DNA from: a bacterium | Lineage (GTDB): Bacteria; Omnitrophota; Gorgyraeia; Zapsychrales; Zapsychraceae | Assembly: GCA_030429765.1 (NCBI GenBank) | Contig: JAUIER010000008.1 | Span: 19,403 to 83,402, forward strand | Direction: 5' to 3' | DNA: 64,000 nucleotides | In this document: piece by piece, positions 52,074 through 61,504 of the stretch | Layout of the letters: each line of letters begins with the position of its first letter | Numbering within the stretch: the stretch's first letter is position 1 | The notes under the pieces: generated by a model | What the model saw: the letters and a program-made list of their open reading frames with translations, nothing else | Database searches by the model: none | Told to the model about the DNA's origin: nothing | Made by a program: the position numbers and the translations under genes

Positions 52074-55000
52074 ATGGTTCAATTTAAAAATTATAAATGG
52101 GCACCAATTCTAACAGTATTCTTCTTTATATCAACCAGTATTACACCTCCCCATGCGTTATCCCATCCCCACAGTTGGCTGGATGGAGCATATACGGCGG
52201 GAAATACTACGGCAAACTCCAATGTGAAAAATACCCAGCTAGCCAATAATCCAATAAACAACTCATGTGGACTTGGTGATCCGGTTCTAGTTCCAACGGG
52301 TGAATTTTACTACGAGTGTACGGATTTAGTGATTCCAGGTCGGGGTATGGATGTGGTTATTAAACATATATACCGAAGTGGTAAGAACGTTAAGGGAATG
52401 TTTGGACATGGATGGAGTATAAATTATCACGAAAGATTAAAGGAACTCTCTAGTGGTAATGTAGAAATTATTCGGGGAAATGGCCGTTCCGATCAGTTTG
52501 TCTATAACGGTAGCGGGTATGATTCACCTAAAGGGTTTTTTGAACAACTGGTACTAAACGGTGATGGTAGCTGGACTTTAACCAAAGCCCATGGGACTAA
52601 GCATGAATATGATGTGGATGGTAAATTAACGGAAATCGAAGATCGAAATGGCAACAGTATCACCTTTACCTATGATGCTGGAGGCTTGTTAGCCTATAAG
52701 GGGAAGTCTTTACTATCGCCAACACCAAGTACAGTTATCGTTCTGGGCTATGATTATCGATTGACTAAAATTACTGACACAGTAGGGCGTGACATCACTC
52801 TAACCTACGATACCAATGGTCGTCTGGATAAGATAAAAGATTTCGAAGATCGTGAAATTATTATGACATATGATAGTACTTCGGATAATTTGACATCTAT
52901 TCGAAAACCCACCAGTACTGAATATCCATCAGGAGTAAAAAAGGAATTTTTCTATGACTCGAATCATAATATCACATCGATCAAAGATGAAAAGGGGCAG
53001 ACATTCGTCACCAATCGGTATGATTCTGAGGGGCGTGTATATGAGCAGGATTTAGGCAGCGGAACATTTGAATTCGACTATTCGGTGGCTAATGAAGTCA
53101 CGGTCACAGACAGAAAAGGACATGACACGACATATACATTTAATGCGGCAGGAAACGTAACCAAAAAAGAGGAATTCACATCAGGGTTGAGAACAGGTGA
53201 GCCGGCATCCTTTATCACAGAGTATGAGTATAATGATGACTTATTGGTGACATCTATGACCATGCCGCGCAACAACGGTGTTCTTTATACATATGACTCG
53301 AATAATGCGAATCCGCGGGCCAGAGGAAATATTCTCCAAGTTCGACGTAAATCATCAATGGATCAGCCGGATGATATCAATGATCTGATTACCAATACCA
53401 CTTATGAGAGTAGCTTTAATTTTCCTAAGACAATCACTGATCCACTAGGTAACGCTTACACTTACACATACGACTATGAATTGCTGCCAGCCGATCCGGA
53501 TTACGGTACGAACGGGAATCTAGTTAAGATTGAACAGCCCGCGATAAGCGCATCAACACCAGAGATCTCGCTTAGTTATAACGCCAATGGTCAGGTAACT
53601 AAGATTACAGATCCAAACGATAATGTCACAGAATATACATATTTTACGGCGAATGGCTACCTAAAAGAAATTAAACGGGATCCCAGTGGAATCAATGCGG
53701 TTGCCGCTTTTACTTATGACGCAGTTGGAAATGTGGCGTCTGCAACCGATCCGGAACTTAATGTAACAGAGTACGATTACAATGAGTTAAATTGGTTGAT
53801 TAAGGAAACCAGTCCATTGGACTATGAAACCAAATACACCTACGACAAGAATGGAAATGTTACAAAAATTGAAAATCAATTAACGGTTTCCGGCACAGTA
53901 TGGCAGGAAACAGACTTTACATATGACACGCTTAATAATGTAAAAACCATAGAAGATCCATTAAATCGGGTGACAACCTATAACTACGACTTGAGCGAAA
54001 ATGTTTCCTCAATTGTTGATGCAGAAAGCAATACCACGACATTTGAATATGACGAAAGGGATAAGCTGTTTAAAGTCAAAGATGCTAATACCCCTCAAGG
54101 GATTACAGTTTATGATTATGACTTGAATGGAAATCTATCTAAAATCACAGACGCTGAAAGCAATGAAACGGCATACACTTATGACCTTTTTGATCGACAA
54201 ACCAGAATAACTTACGATGATGCATCGGTTGACGAGTTTAAATACGATAAAAACAGCAACTTGACGGAAAATATTACCCCTAAGGGCGATAGTATAACCT
54301 TCAATTACGATGCCTTGAATCGTTTAACCGATAAAGACTATGAAAGTGATACAAATTTGGATGTGGACTACACATATGATATCGGTTCAAGATTAACAGC
54401 CCTTGACACTACAGCCAGCGAAATTGATTTTACTTATGATGATTTAAATCGCGTTACATCAACTACTCAACGGGTGGATGCAACAAACTACACCATCGAC
54501 TATACCTATGACAAGAATGGAAATCGCACCCAAATAGAATATCCGAGCACCAAAACGGTCGACTATACGTATGACGATCATGACCGAGTGTCGCTGATTA
54601 CTGTAGATTCGACGGATTTAGTGGAATATGAGTATGATTTTCTGGATCGGCGAACCAAAAAGACTTATGTCGCAGCAAGTCCTGATCAGGAAACAGAGTA
54701 CACCTATAATCTTGCCAATGAATTGACTGATCTGGACAATACGACGCTGACCTCTACGAATATATCGTCATATGTCTATACCTATGATGATGTCAGTAAC
54801 CGGCTATCCAAACAGCGAACTTACACAAGCAACTCCGCCGAAACGCATAGCTACACCTACAACGATATCTATGAATTGACAGGTGTCAGTAATGCTCAAT
54901 CTCACAGCTATGCCTATGACAACGTTGGCAATCGCACCACGGTAGATAGTGTTTCATACACTTCTAACGGATTAAATCAGTATTCCCAAGTTGGAGCAAC

Positions 55001-56099
55001 AAACTATACTTATGACTCCAATGGGAATTTGACGGATAACGGGCCTGATACTTTTACCTACGACGAGCAGAATCGCCTGATTGAATTCGACGATGGATCT
55101 ACAACGACAGACTATGAATATGATGGTTTAGACCGTAGAACATACAAAAAGGTCGGAACAGCAGAAACATACTTCATCTACGATGGTGATGAAGTAATCG
55201 CAGAATACAACGGGAGTGGGGCTTTACAGGCTGAGTACGTCACCGGAGTAGGGATAGACGAAGTTTTGACGATGGATCGAAGTAGTACCACATATTATTA
55301 CCACTATGATGGATTGGGTAATGTGACGGAGGTTACCAATAGTAGTGGTACCATTCAAGAAAACTATACGTATGATCCATACGGAACTCCATCCGTTACC
55401 AGCTCGAGCATTGATAATCCATATCGATTTACTGGACGAAGATTTGACGAGGAGAGTGGAGTCTATTACTATAGAGCTAGGCAATACGACCCATCCATCG
55501 GTCGTTTCCTTCAGCGCGATCCATTGGGGTATGCTGATAGTACCAACATTTTTAAGTACGTCCATAATAACCCAGTCAATTTTGTTGATCCAACTGGCGA
55601 AGCTTGGTGGATTGTAGCCATCGAGGCAGGTTTTTTTGGGTATGATACGTATGGATTAATCAAAACTGAGCTGGATCCATGTGCGACTGGTTTAGAAAAA
55701 AGTATTGTACGTGCGGCATGGGTAGCAGGAGCGCTATCTCTCGGCGGTGGTGCCGTAGCTGCCTCTAGAAAAGTTACAAAGTATAGAGGAGGAGCTTTTG
55801 ATGACCTTGCTACAGGTGGAGATCTGGAGAGACATCATATGCCAGCAGATTCAGTGAGTCCTGTGCCTAGAAAGAAAGGTCCGGCTGTTTCTATGGATAA
55901 GGGGGATCATTGGAATACAGCGTCTTGGGGGTCTTCAGCTGAGGCAAAAGCCTACAGAAAAGCACAACAAAAATTAATCGAAGCTGGTAAATTTAAAGAA
56001 GCGCAACGCATGGATATATTTGATTTGCAAAATAAGTTTGGTTCCAAGTATAATAAGGCAATAAAAGAAATGATAGACTATACAAACTCAAACTTTTAG
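52074..56099 (+). CDS. RHS-repeat polymorphic toxin with a C-terminal nuclease-like domain
   Basis: This protein of 1341 residues has an N-terminal signal-like segment. A DUF6531-type start (CGLGDPVLVPTGEFYYECTD) follows, then more than 25 YD/RHS repeats (DRxGxxxxYxYD) and the core end PYRFTGRRFDEESGVYYYRA, then IGRFLQRDPLGYAD and NNPVNFVDPTGEAWW. After that DPTG boundary comes a different domain of about 165 residues. It holds two hydrophobic segments, ERHHMPADSVSP, GDHWNTASWGSS and KEAQRMDIFDL, and resembles an HNH/ENDO VII-type nuclease toxin. An immunity gene follows. Sec export, rather than type VI loading, would fit the operon. Confidence 0.88.
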   Translation: MVQFKNYKWAPILTVFFFISTSITPPHALSHPHSWLDGAYTAGNTTANSNVKNTQLANNPINNSCGLGDPVLVPTGEFYYECTDLVIPGRGMDVVIKHIYRSGKNVKGMFGHGWSINYHERLKELSSGNVEIIRGNGRSDQFVYNGSGYDSPKGFFEQLVLNGDGSWTLTKAHGTKHEYDVDGKLTEIEDRNGNSITFTYDAGGLLAYKGKSLLSPTPSTVIVLGYDYRLTKITDTVGRDITLTYDTNGRLDKIKDFEDREIIMTYDSTSDNLTSIRKPTSTEYPSGVKKEFFYDSNHNITSIKDEKGQTFVTNRYDSEGRVYEQDLGSGTFEFDYSVANEVTVTDRKGHDTTYTFNAAGNVTKKEEFTSGLRTGEPASFITEYEYNDDLLVTSMTMPRNNGVLYTYDSNNANPRARGNILQVRRKSSMDQPDDINDLITNTTYESSFNFPKTITDPLGNAYTYTYDYELLPADPDYGTNGNLVKIEQPAISASTPEISLSYNANGQVTKITDPNDNVTEYTYFTANGYLKEIKRDPSGINAVAAFTYDAVGNVASATDPELNVTEYDYNELNWLIKETSPLDYETKYTYDKNGNVTKIENQLTVSGTVWQETDFTYDTLNNVKTIEDPLNRVTTYNYDLSENVSSIVDAESNTTTFEYDERDKLFKVKDANTPQGITVYDYDLNGNLSKITDAESNETAYTYDLFDRQTRITYDDASVDEFKYDKNSNLTENITPKGDSITFNYDALNRLTDKDYESDTNLDVDYTYDIGSRLTALDTTASEIDFTYDDLNRVTSTTQRVDATNYTIDYTYDKNGNRTQIEYPSTKTVDYTYDDHDRVSLITVDSTDLVEYEYDFLDRRTKKTYVAASPDQETEYTYNLANELTDLDNTTLTSTNISSYVYTYDDVSNRLSKQRTYTSNSAETHSYTYNDIYELTGVSNAQSHSYAYDNVGNRTTVDSVSYTSNGLNQYSQVGATNYTYDSNGNLTDNGPDTFTYDEQNRLIEFDDGSTTTDYEYDGLDRRTYKKVGTAETYFIYDGDEVIAEYNGSGALQAEYVTGVGIDEVLTMDRSSTTYYYHYDGLGNVTEVTNSSGTIQENYTYDPYGTPSVTSSSIDNPYRFTGRRFDEESGVYYYRARQYDPSIGRFLQRDPLGYADSTNIFKYVHNNPVNFVDPTGEAWWIVAIEAGFFGYDTYGLIKTELDPCATGLEKSIVRAAWVAGALSLGGGAVAASRKVTKYRGGAFDDLATGGDLERHHMPADSVSPVPRKKGPAVSMDKGDHWNTASWGSSAEAKAYRKAQQKLIEAGKFKEAQRMDIFDLQNKFGSKYNKAIKEMIDYTNSNF

Positions 56100-56110
56100 G
56101 AGTATTATAT

Positions 56111-56530
56111 ATGCGCTTGGATATTGACCCCTTCATAGGTGTAGGTAAAATAAAATTTGGAATGTCCCAAAAAAATATTAGAGTCCTACTCAACTCTAAA
56201 TGCAAGTCTTTTATGAAAACTCCTAATGCTGATTATGAAACGGATGTCTTCCCCGACCTAGGATTTTCTGTATACTATAACAAATTAGGTTATTGCAAAG
56301 CTGTTGAATTTTTCCCGAGCGGAAATGTAGTTTACAAAGACATAGAATTATTCAGGAAAGACTTTACTGAATTGCTAGAGTATTTTAAGAAGGAAACCGA
56401 GGTGGAGATTGATGTAGATGGTTTGACGATGAATAAAATAGGTATAGGTATTTATGCCCCAGGTCATAACGAGGATGCATATTGTTATCCTGAAGGTGTA
56501 ATAGCTTTTGAAGAAGGTTATTATGGTTAA
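56111..56530 (+). CDS. Probable immunity protein for the RHS toxin
   Basis: This acidic protein of 139 residues has no signal peptide. It starts IDPFIGVGKIKFGMSQKNIR, then FSVYYNKLGYCKAVEFFPS, and ends KIGIGIYAPGHNEDAYC, with a final EGVIAFEEGYY. This resembles small immunity proteins that follow RHS and other polymorphic toxins. It starts 11 bp after the toxin stop codon, has AGGAG and is the last gene of the run. Base composition is more A+T-rich than the RHS core, which is typical for the swapped toxin tip plus immunity cassette. The link with the toxin is by position, not by a known family. Confidence 0.72.
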   Translation: MRLDIDPFIGVGKIKFGMSQKNIRVLLNSKCKSFMKTPNADYETDVFPDLGFSVYYNKLGYCKAVEFFPSGNVVYKDIELFRKDFTELLEYFKKETEVEIDVDGLTMNKIGIGIYAPGHNEDAYCYPEGVIAFEEGYYG

Positions 56531-56886
56531 ATCTTGTATTTCATGAAGCTTGCATGGTATTATATTTAATTATTATGATTTTAATCCCTTCATAATGTGA
56601 CCGTTCCATGAACAGGGAATATTTTGAAGTTTTTCCTAGAGCAAGTCCAAGTACCCGTGTTCTATCCCCAAAACCCTTCAAGGGGTGCACGATCAAGAAG
56701 CCTCGTGAGTAATTGTAGTCCGGATAGTTTGCCCAATGCTTGCTATTTTCCAGTAGTCTCTCAAAAACACCTTACCTAAGATCCCCAAAAATCCGTAGAA
56801 AAATCACTTATAGGAAGAAAATAGTCATAAGTTTGCGTTATCAAGCAATAACGTAGTCAACGTTACTAGTGTAGAATGCCAGATGT
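56531..56886. other. Gene-free stretch with a dyad before the rhodanese gene
   Basis: About 350 bp without a gene. A dyad CGTTAT-caagca-ATAACG lies near 56837-56854, about 35 bp before the next start codon. It may be an operator for the 56.9-59.8 kb genes. Nothing recognisable remains of toxin or immunity modules here. Confidence 0.45.
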
Positions 56887-57660
56887 ATGCAAAAAACTTC
56901 TTTATCCTTGGCGTATAATTCCATCGTTAGATCACTAGCGATTCTTATTGCTGTAGTTTCAGTCTTCAATGTTTTTATGACTTCCTGCTTGGCCGAATCT
57001 ACATTACCTAGATCTGAATTTGTTGGTATCCAAGAGGTCAGAAATTGGATTAAACATGGCCGGGAATTTTTATTTGTAGATGTTAGGGAACCCAAAGAGT
57101 TTAGTAGTGGCCATTTGCCGGGTGCTGCCAATATCCCTTATTATGAGATAGAAGATCGTCGTGAGGAAATTCCACTGGATAGACCGGTGGTTATATATTG
57201 TACGCACTCTTCCTGGAGAGCTCCATATGCGGGAAATCTGCTTGCTGACTATGGCATGAATAATGTCAAAATTTTGGATGGCGGGGCTTCCAGCTGGAAC
57301 GCTGGAGGGCAGATTATTTATGCAAGCTCACCCAAAGAACCCGAAATCATCCCTAAACCCAAAGATCTCAAGAAAGAATTCAAGTATCCCGTTCAAAGGA
57401 AATACAAAACCCAAATAGATTTGACTGAAAAGCAGCTTCGGGAATTTGATGGCAAAAATGGACGTCCGGCCTATGTCGCCGTGCATGGTGTCATTTATGA
57501 TGTGACTCAAAGTCGTCTTTGGAGGGGAGGAGAGCATGATCCAAGTGACGGCCAGGGATACGCGGGATACGATCTCACCGAACTGCTAGATTTGTCGCCT
57601 CATGGTGATAAATATGTAGTTAAATTTCCAGTGGTTGGCCGTTTAGTTGAGAATAAGTAG
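56887..57660 (+). CDS. Exported rhodanese - cytochrome b5-like fusion protein
   Basis: This protein of 257 residues has an N-terminal hydrophobic signal (LAILIAVVSVFNVFMTSCLA). A rhodanese domain (residues 40-140) follows: FLFVDVREPKEFSSGHLPGA and the active-site loop YCTHSSWRAPYAG with the catalytic Cys. A linker leads to a cytochrome b5-like haem/steroid-binding domain (residues 175-240): FDGKNGRPAYVAVHGVIYDV, then QSRLWRGGEHDPSDGQGYAG. The single His of that loop could bind haem or a sterol-like ligand. The fusion joins sulfur transfer or thiol relay with a haem protein in the periplasm. No ribosome binding site is evident at ATG 56887. Confidence 0.82.
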   Translation: MQKTSLSLAYNSIVRSLAILIAVVSVFNVFMTSCLAESTLPRSEFVGIQEVRNWIKHGREFLFVDVREPKEFSSGHLPGAANIPYYEIEDRREEIPLDRPVVIYCTHSSWRAPYAGNLLADYGMNNVKILDGGASSWNAGGQIIYASSPKEPEIIPKPKDLKKEFKYPVQRKYKTQIDLTEKQLREFDGKNGRPAYVAVHGVIYDVTQSRLWRGGEHDPSDGQGYAGYDLTELLDLSPHGDKYVVKFPVVGRLVENK

Positions 57661-57718
57661 TTAAACGGTTTATTACAAATTAGAATTTAAACAGCCTATG
57701 AGTTTATTTTCCTAGAAT

Positions 57719-58273
57719 ATGCCAAGTTCTACTGAATACCTGCGACGTGTTCTTAATAGTGATCGCATAGCGGGGTACTCTGGTCGAATAAAGTTGCTAA
57801 AAGAGATAAATAGGCTCCTTTTATTTGTCGTTGGAATAATTTTTATTGTAACTGTTTCCTATGGGATCTATCTGGCAAATTCTTATGGTAAAGAAAGAAT
57901 TAATAAATTGACCACTACTAGTGCTCTCAAGAAACGTGAAAATATTCTCACTGTCAATATCAAGCCGCCGCTTAAATATGACTTGAATTTTGCCTCCCGA
58001 AGAAATATCTTCCTTCCCCACAAAAATCGTCGAGCCAAACCACAACGCCTAACGAACAAGAAAATTAAAAAGTTTGAGCAAGCTATTCGAATTCTCGGCA
58101 TATCTTTTGATAAGCACTACGAGGTGATACTGGAGAATGTTCACACTAATGAAACACATTTTCTTGCCGTGGGTGATTTTATACTAGATTCAAAAATAAT
58201 AGACATTCATGGCGACCATGTCGTTTTTGAGCTAGATAGAGAGGAAGTGGTTCTGTACCATGAGGCGAAGTAA
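57719..58273 (+). CDS. GspC/PilP-like inner-membrane protein partnered with a secretin
   Basis: This protein of 184 residues has one N-terminal membrane segment (LLLFVVGIIFIVTVSYGIYL). A basic linker follows, then a small beta domain near the C-terminus: AIRILGISFDKHYEVILENV, then THFLAVGDFILDSKIIDIHG and ELDREEVVLY. This is the homology-region layout of GspC/PilP-type proteins, which link the inner membrane to a secretin. Its end overlaps the secretin start by 14 bp. The pair is short of the other type II or pilus subunits, none of which is in the window. Confidence 0.72.
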   Translation: MPSSTEYLRRVLNSDRIAGYSGRIKLLKEINRLLLFVVGIIFIVTVSYGIYLANSYGKERINKLTTTSALKKRENILTVNIKPPLKYDLNFASRRNIFLPHKNRRAKPQRLTNKKIKKFEQAIRILGISFDKHYEVILENVHTNETHFLAVGDFILDSKIIDIHGDHVVFELDREEVVLYHEAK

Positions 58274-59753
58274 GGCGCTATTTCTACTCGCAATAGTTAT
58301 TCTTTTAGGTTGGCAGCCAAATGCAAGCGGAAATGCGGATTATAGTAGTAATCTAGCTAAGAGAATCGCTCTGATAGATTTCAAGGATATGGAAATGCCG
58401 GTGGTTATGAAGTTTTTGTCACAAAAAAGCGGAATAAACTTTATTTCCAGTCAGGGATGCAATATGCGGGTAAATGTGTATTTAAGTGACGTTTCGGTGG
58501 AAGAGGCATTGAACATAATTGTTAAGATGAACCGATTGGCATACATTCAGGATGAGAATGCCGTCATGGTGATGACGAGGCAAGAATATGAGGAAGAGTA
58601 TGGATATCCGTTCGGCAAATTTGTCGATACCCGGGTAATCGCTTTGGAGCACATTAATACAGGTGCGGCCTCAGAACTGCTGGGGAAAATAAAGAGTGAG
58701 AGTGGAGTCGTTATACCAGAGACATTCTCACGAACGCTGGTCATTACCGATCAAGAGCATTATTTGGATAAGATGGAACGGGTGATTAAGAAGATTGATC
58801 GGCCGCTAACCTCGGAATCTTTTATCTTGAAGTATGCGGAGGCCAGCGAAATAGCGACTAAACTTGACAAAATTCTGACATCCTCAGTAGGCACCTTGGA
58901 GTACGATGAGGCCACAAGCAGTCTTGTGGTGACCGATACTAAGGATGTTATTAAGAAGGTAGAGGAGTATATCAAGTTATTCGATAAGCGTCAGCCGGAG
59001 GTATCAATAGAATCCAAAATTATTCAGGTCACCCTTAGTGATGAGCATAAGTTAGGGGTAAATTGGCAAACCATTGTTCCAGATTACCATGATCTAACAT
59101 TTGAGTCGGATTTAAGTGTTCTGACGTCTACGGAGAAGTTTGGTCGCGCGGGAATCGGGACGTTTGCGGATGATAACTATACGGCCATGATCGAGGCTCT
59201 GGAGACCATTGGCGACACGAAAATCCTCTCCAATCCGCATATTACGGCCTTAAATCGACAAGAGGCGAAGATCTTGGTGGGATCTACCGAGCCATATGTG
59301 ACATCTACCACGACAACACCCTCTTCCGGGCCCACAACGGTGTCTGAGAGCGTCAATTTTATTGAGGTTGGGGTGAAGCTATATGCTACGCCTACCATTC
59401 ATAGTGACGGGTACATCACCATGAAAATTAAACCCGAGGTCAGTTCTGTTACCCGGAATGTCGTCACGGCCAATAACAACACAATTCCTGTCGTCGAAAC
59501 TTCAGAGGCTGAAACCACGGTTATGATTGCCGATGGGGCGACGATAGTCATCGGAGGGTTGATTCGGGATGAACGGGTAAATACATCGAAGATGGTACCC
59601 GTTCTAGGTAAGATCCCCATACTCGGAGTTCCTTTTCGCAGTGAAGATTTTCTGGATCGGACTACGGAGATTGTCATCTTCCTGACTCCAAGGATCATAT
59701 CTGGGCAAACGCAAGATTTTAGTAAATACTCGCATATTTTGCAGGAAGAATAG
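58260..59753 (+). CDS. Short secretin (GspD/PilQ-like outer-membrane channel)
   Basis: This protein of 497 residues has a signal peptide (LFLLAIVILLGWQPNASG). An STN-like N0 domain follows (FKDMEMPVVMKFLSQKSGIN ... VYLSDVSVEEALNIIVKM), then one or two N1-type domains. The secretin barrel region reads TKILSNPHITALNRQEAKIL, then VGVKLYATPTIHSDGYITMK, SEAETTVMIADGATIVIGGL and TEIVIFLTPRII. It is shorter than GspD (about 650-700 residues), with fewer periplasmic domains. It probably makes an outer-membrane pore for a type II, type IV pilus or novel system. The partner is the upstream GspC/PilP-like protein. I see no pilotin or ATPase nearby. Confidence 0.92.
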   Translation: MRRSKALFLLAIVILLGWQPNASGNADYSSNLAKRIALIDFKDMEMPVVMKFLSQKSGINFISSQGCNMRVNVYLSDVSVEEALNIIVKMNRLAYIQDENAVMVMTRQEYEEEYGYPFGKFVDTRVIALEHINTGAASELLGKIKSESGVVIPETFSRTLVITDQEHYLDKMERVIKKIDRPLTSESFILKYAEASEIATKLDKILTSSVGTLEYDEATSSLVVTDTKDVIKKVEEYIKLFDKRQPEVSIESKIIQVTLSDEHKLGVNWQTIVPDYHDLTFESDLSVLTSTEKFGRAGIGTFADDNYTAMIEALETIGDTKILSNPHITALNRQEAKILVGSTEPYVTSTTTTPSSGPTTVSESVNFIEVGVKLYATPTIHSDGYITMKIKPEVSSVTRNVVTANNNTIPVVETSEAETTVMIADGATIVIGGLIRDERVNTSKMVPVLGKIPILGVPFRSEDFLDRTTEIVIFLTPRIISGQTQDFSKYSHILQEE

Positions 59754-59811
59754 CCCCTGACTATTGAACTTTAGCCATAATTTTACATATTAACTAAACC
59801 TACTCGGATTT

Positions 59812-60885
59812 ATGTCCTTAGCAAATACTATCTCTTCGGACCTTCTACAGTTTATAAATAGCTTTCCCGAGGCCATCTACGCTAAAGATTTAGACGGCAG
59901 GTTCGTATTTGTGAACGAGGCTCATGCCAAAGGGGTACGTGAGAAGTATCCAAATATTCCTGATCCCATAGGGAGAACAGATGAGGATTTATTTAAGAAT
60001 AAGAATGAATTGCAGAAGATTCTGACCGATGACCAAAAAGTCTATAACGGGCAATTTTTATATGACCATCTGGAAAAGACCACCTTTCCGTACCAATCAG
60101 AACATGCTGTCTCCACAACCAAAGTTCCTTGGTTTGGGGAAAATAATGATATTATCGGTCTTTTGGGCATTTCCAGAGACGTTACGGGGCGGGTAGACTT
60201 GTTCCATCAATTGTTTAATAGTCATCCGGAGTGCTGTTTTATCACCTCAAGGGAGGGAAAAGGGAAGTGGATTCATATTAATCAGGCGGGACTGGATTTG
60301 TTTGGATATAACAGTCTTGGTGAAATACAAGCCACGAATGTTATTGATGTGTATGCTGATGAGAAAGAAAGAGGCCTATATATGCGGGAAATAGCCAAGA
60401 ATGGCTATTTAAAGAATCATCAGATTGATTTTTTAAACAAGACTGGCAAAAAGATTACTGTTCACGTGAGTTCATCCGTAAGAAGAAACTCTCAAGGTCG
60501 TATAATTGGTTATCATGGGATGATCAAAGATTTAACTCATCAAGAAAAGGTTATCAAAGAGTTAAAGGAGCGTACGCACTGCTTTCAGAGAAATTTAATT
60601 CGATCCATCGCTGAGAATATTGAGATTTACCTCAGTGTAGATAAATACTCCCATTGTGATCTATCGGTTTTAACTAAACGTCAAAGAGAGATTTACATGC
60701 TGGTTGCCCAAGATAAAAATTCTCGTGAAGTGGCAGAATATTTGGGATTGACGATTCGTACAATTGAAACGCATTGTCGAAATATTTATGATCGTCTGAA
60801 GTTTACCAACCATCAGCGATCACTAAAAGGGATTCGTAAACATTCTAAGGAAAAGGGACATAAGGTTGGCTTTGTCATCCCCTAA
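59812..60885 (+). CDS. PAS-PAS-LuxR transcriptional regulator
   Basis: This protein of 357 residues has two PAS domains. The first (about 12-115) begins INSFPEAIYAKDLDGRFVFV and contains GRTDEDLFKNKNEL. The second (about 135-245) contains GKWIHINQAGLDLFGYNSLG and GRIIGYHGMIKDLTHQEKV. A LuxR helix-turn-helix follows (about 285-345): LTKRQREIYMLVAQDKNSRE, VAEYLGLTIRTIETHCRN. It lacks a kinase or receiver domain, so the PAS domains probably sense the signal (haem, flavin or a small ligand) directly. It follows the secretin by 58 bp and may control it. Confidence 0.9.
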   Translation: MSLANTISSDLLQFINSFPEAIYAKDLDGRFVFVNEAHAKGVREKYPNIPDPIGRTDEDLFKNKNELQKILTDDQKVYNGQFLYDHLEKTTFPYQSEHAVSTTKVPWFGENNDIIGLLGISRDVTGRVDLFHQLFNSHPECCFITSREGKGKWIHINQAGLDLFGYNSLGEIQATNVIDVYADEKERGLYMREIAKNGYLKNHQIDFLNKTGKKITVHVSSSVRRNSQGRIIGYHGMIKDLTHQEKVIKELKERTHCFQRNLIRSIAENIEIYLSVDKYSHCDLSVLTKRQREIYMLVAQDKNSREVAEYLGLTIRTIETHCRNIYDRLKFTNHQRSLKGIRKHSKEKGHKVGFVIP

Positions 60886-61079
60886 AATCATCTCAATTAT
60901 GTCTCAGTACTTTTCTACGTAGTAAATCTTGCATATTCGTTTCGTATTTTACTCCGATGACAACGCTTGAAAATATTATATACTTTTGTTGTAGTGAGAA
61001 GCAAGTCAGCAGTAAATGGAAATAGGTTAGTGATTTGTGGTTTTTTTACAAAAAATTATCACTTTTGCGCCTTTTGCCC

Positions 61080-61107
61080 TTGAATTGTTGAATTTTTCTT
61101 TTATACT
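61080..61107 (+). promoter_or_regulatory. Promoter of the transfer operon leader
   Basis: TTGAAT (61080-61085), a 16-bp spacer and TATACT (61102-61107) form a good sigma-70-type promoter. Transcription would begin near 61114, just before the first of three hairpins. The positions agree with a long structured leader ahead of the first transfer gene at 61313. Confidence 0.68.
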
Positions 61108-61116
61108 CTCACCAAA

Positions 61117-61279
61117 AGTTGCTTAGATATAGCTATCGCTTATATCAGCAACTCAATTCGGGGTAATGCTTGAGGCGCAAGCCAAATGAGTATTGCCCCT
61201 TTTGTATTTAATCAATTTAGGTTTACAACTAGGCGGTGTGGTGCCCGACAGACAACTTCTTGTGCCATGCCGCCTTTTT
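61117..61279 (+). ncRNA. Structured leader with three successive hairpins (candidate attenuator)
   Basis: Hairpin A (61117-61153) is closed by AGTTGC/GCAACT with a GATATAGC/GCTTATATC inner stem. Hairpin B (61160-61199) has an 11-bp stem GGGGTAATGCT/AGTATTGCCCC and an inner GGC-GCAA-GCC with a GNRA tetraloop; TTTT follows. Hairpin C (61231-61275) has a 14-bp stem AGGCGGTGTGGTGC/GTGCCATGCCGCCT with four G-T pairs, and TTTTT follows. Hairpins B and C have intrinsic-terminator form and lie before a gene with a good ribosome binding site (AGAAAGGAG), so they look like regulatory stops rather than gene ends. A similar element occurs at 62464-62554. Confidence 0.65.
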
Positions 61280-61312
61280 GTGCCTATTTGAAAGAAAGGA
61301 GTGTGAAGAGCA

Positions 61313-61477
61313 ATGTCTAGGAAGATGTTTTTTATTGATTTTGAATCATGGAAAATTGAAGCCGGCAACAAAATTGAGGCATACAACATTATTGTGGAAC
61401 GTCTGGTTAAGGGAGAATATCCAGACATCGTCAATATTGAGTCGATGATCCGGCCTAAATTAGAAGACAGTTTCTAA
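61313..61477 (+). CDS. Small protein, first gene of the transfer operon
   Basis: This protein of 54 residues begins at ATG 61313 after AAAGGAG, although that site is 13 bp away. It reads SRKMFFIDFESWKIEAGNKI, EAYNIIVERLVKGEYPDIVN and ESMIRPKLEDSF. It is an alpha/beta mix with no known domain. It follows the three-hairpin leader and precedes another small gene by 27 bp. Position suggests a regulator or accessory of conjugation; nothing in the sequence shows which. Confidence 0.65.
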   Translation: MSRKMFFIDFESWKIEAGNKIEAYNIIVERLVKGEYPDIVNIESMIRPKLEDSF

Positions 61478-61504
61478 ACTATTAACAAAAAGGAGATGAC
61501 AAAA

